Under the pieces are notes generated by a model, which had not been told where the DNA came from, made no database searches, and worked only from the letters and a program-made list of their open reading frames with translations. From positions 1-10,093 of the forward strand of contig WLGC01000017.1 in the NCBI GenBank assembly GCA_009703465.1: a stretch of DNA of 10,093 nt, given 5' to 3'. The position numbers and the translations under genes were made by a program. Within the stretch, counting starts at the first letter, position 1, and every line of letters begins with the position of its first letter. This DNA is from Actinomycetota bacterium (GTDB taxonomy: Bacteria; Actinomycetota; Actinomycetes; Actinomycetales; Microbacteriaceae). This document shows positions 9,070-10,093 of this stretch, piece by piece.

Positions 9070-9530
9070 GCGGTGCCAATCTCTGCGGCATAAAACTTTT
9101 CAAGAATAGACTTTTGCAATCCGAACATCTCGGCCTCATCATCTGGCTCGGCATGATCAAAGCCAACCAGGTGGAGTATTCCGTGAGTTGTCAAAAGAAG
9201 AATTTCTTGAATTGTCTCGTGTCCTGCGGTTGCAGCCTGCTTGGCAGCAACCTGTGGGCAAATAACGACATCGCCAAGTAACCCAGGAGGTGTTTGCTCG
9301 CCCTCGGTGCCTGGTCTGAGTTCATCCATCGGGAAACTCAAGACATCGGTCGGTCCTGGTTCATCCATCCACTGGATGTGAAGAACTTCCATAGCTTTCT
9401 CATCAATAAACTGAATGGCAAGCTCAGATTTTCTATGAAGTCGCAACTCTTCAAGGGCAAATGCGGCTAGACGCTGAACTCTCGCCTCATCAACCTCAAT
9501 AGTTGATTCATTGTTTATCTCAATGGTCAC
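9066..9530 (-). CDS. ybeY: endoribonuclease / rRNA maturation factor YbeY
   Basis: Zinc metalloprotein of 154 residues involved in 16S rRNA 3'-end processing and 70S ribosome quality control. The defining H-x3-H-x5-H zinc motif is complete: His116, His120 and His126 in 'THGILHLVGFDH'. Upstream are 'PTDVLSFP' (60-67) and 'GLLGDVVICP' (83-92), both conserved. The length is typical. The start is GTG at 9530, sharing one base with the phoH stop (TAGTG); no separate ribosome binding site is evident, so re-initiation after phoH is likely. Its stop in turn overlaps the next gene's GTG. It sits between phoH and, one gene further on, era, two partners repeatedly linked with it in bacterial genomes and consistent with a shared role in rRNA maturation. 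Confidence 0.97.
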   Translation of the reverse strand: MTIEINNESTIEVDEARVQRLAAFALEELRLHRKSELAIQFIDEKAMEVLHIQWMDEPGPTDVLSFPMDELRPGTEGEQTPPGLLGDVVICPQVAAKQAATAGHETIQEILLLTTHGILHLVGFDHAEPDDEAEMFGLQKSILEKFYAAEIGTA

Positions 9531-10093
9531 TATTTGACCTTGCCTGTTGACTTGGGTCTAGCATTTTTAATTTCGTCGTGCTTTGAATAAGCATCAACAA
9601 TTTTGGCTACCAGGGAATGCCTGATGACATCGTCCGAGGTGAGAATCGAGAAGTGCATACCTTCGATGTCCTGTAAAACCTCAAGAGCTGTGCGGAGGCC
9701 TGAGGTTCCCGAAGGTAAGTCAATTTGAGTAATGTCACCGGTGACAATCATTTTTGAATTAAATCCAAGACGAGTCAAAAACATTTTCATCTGCTCAGGT
9801 GTGGTGTTCTGCGCCTCATCAAGAATGATGAAAGCGTCGTTAAGAGTTCGACCACGCATATATGCCAACGGGGCAACCTCGATAGTTGCTGATGCCATTA
9901 GCTTTGGAATTGATTCAGGGTCCAGCATTTCGTGCAGGGCATCAAATAGCGGTCTCAAGTATGGGTCAATTTTGTCCGTTAAGGTTCCGGGCAGAAAACC
10001 AAGGCGCTCACCTGCTTCGACCGCAGGACGAGTGAGAATAATTCTGCTTACTTCTTTTCGCTGAAGTGCCTGCACCGCCTTAGCCATAGCTAA
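9530..10093 (-). CDS. phoH: PhoH family ATPase (5' part outside window)
   Basis: Only the C-terminal 187 residues are present; the frame enters from the right edge. PhoH-like proteins are P-loop ATPases related to helicase cores, of unsettled cellular role and often linked with YbeY in RNA metabolism. In the window are '[18 protein letters not shown]', the Walker B-type '[21 protein letters not shown]' region and '[11 protein letters not shown]'. The Walker A loop is not here: the first visible codons read '[10 protein letters not shown]', which in the family directly follows GxxGTGKT. So the ATG at 10087 is an internal Met, not the start. The stop TAG shares a base with the ybeY GTG. The family's N-terminal part and any promoter for the run lie outside. 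Confidence 0.95.
   Translation of the reverse strand, partial: LAMAKAVQALQRKEVSRIILTRPAVEAGERLGFLPGTLTDKIDPYLRPLFDALHEMLDPESIPKLMASATIEVAPLAYMRGRTLNDAFIILDEAQNTTPEQMKMFLTRLGFNSKMIVTGDITQIDLPSGTSGLRTALEVLQDIEGMHFSILTSDDVIRHSLVAKIVDAYSKHDEIKNARPKSTGKVK

Noticed and set aside
10085..10087. ATG at 10087 as the phoH start
   Set aside because: The preceding codons still read LA of the conserved 'LAMAKAV' that follows the Walker A loop, so this Met is internal.

Overview
The window looks like a piece of chromosome from an actinobacterium, most likely a small-genome, moderate-GC member of the Microbacteriaceae or a relative (the freshwater Luna-type lineages would fit). This rests on three things: the protein sequences, such as the long LeuA, the homodimeric GlyS with a Cys4 insert and the 'SGG' C-terminus of DusB; the gene order; and the common GTG starts and apparently leaderless starts. 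The taxon is an inference. No mobile element, CRISPR array, tRNA or rRNA was seen.

All ten protein genes are read leftward on the minus strand. In order of transcription from the right edge they are: phoH (5' part outside the window), ybeY, a CorC/HlyC-type CBS-domain membrane protein gene, era, leuA, recO, uppS, glyS, dusB and dgt (3' part outside the window). Coding is nearly continuous. Several junctions are stop/start overlaps (TAGTG, GTGA, ATGA) or gaps of a few bases, so the layout is operon-like. Functions are housekeeping: rRNA maturation and ribosome assembly (YbeY, Era, possibly PhoH), leucine synthesis (LeuA), recombinational repair (RecO), cell-wall lipid carrier synthesis (UppS), tRNA charging and tRNA modification (GlyS, DusB), and dNTP hydrolysis (Dgt).

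The most interesting part is the 130-base gap between era and leuA. It encodes a 13-residue leader peptide, MFFGLLLSGRGEA, with three consecutive leucine codons. Its GTG start lies six bases after a good -10 hexamer, so the transcript is probably leaderless. Its stop codon sits in the loop of a strong GC-rich hairpin just upstream of leuA. This has the layout of a leucine-responsive attenuator that gives leuA and the genes after it a regulated promoter inside the end of era. No U-run follows the hairpin, so whether it acts on transcription or on translation is open.

Smaller points are a departure from the G4 guanine-specificity motif in Era (TKSE instead of NKxD/TKxD), a perfect stem-loop just upstream of the glyS ribosome binding site, a possible leaderless promoter at recO, and a shortened membrane domain in the CBS protein.
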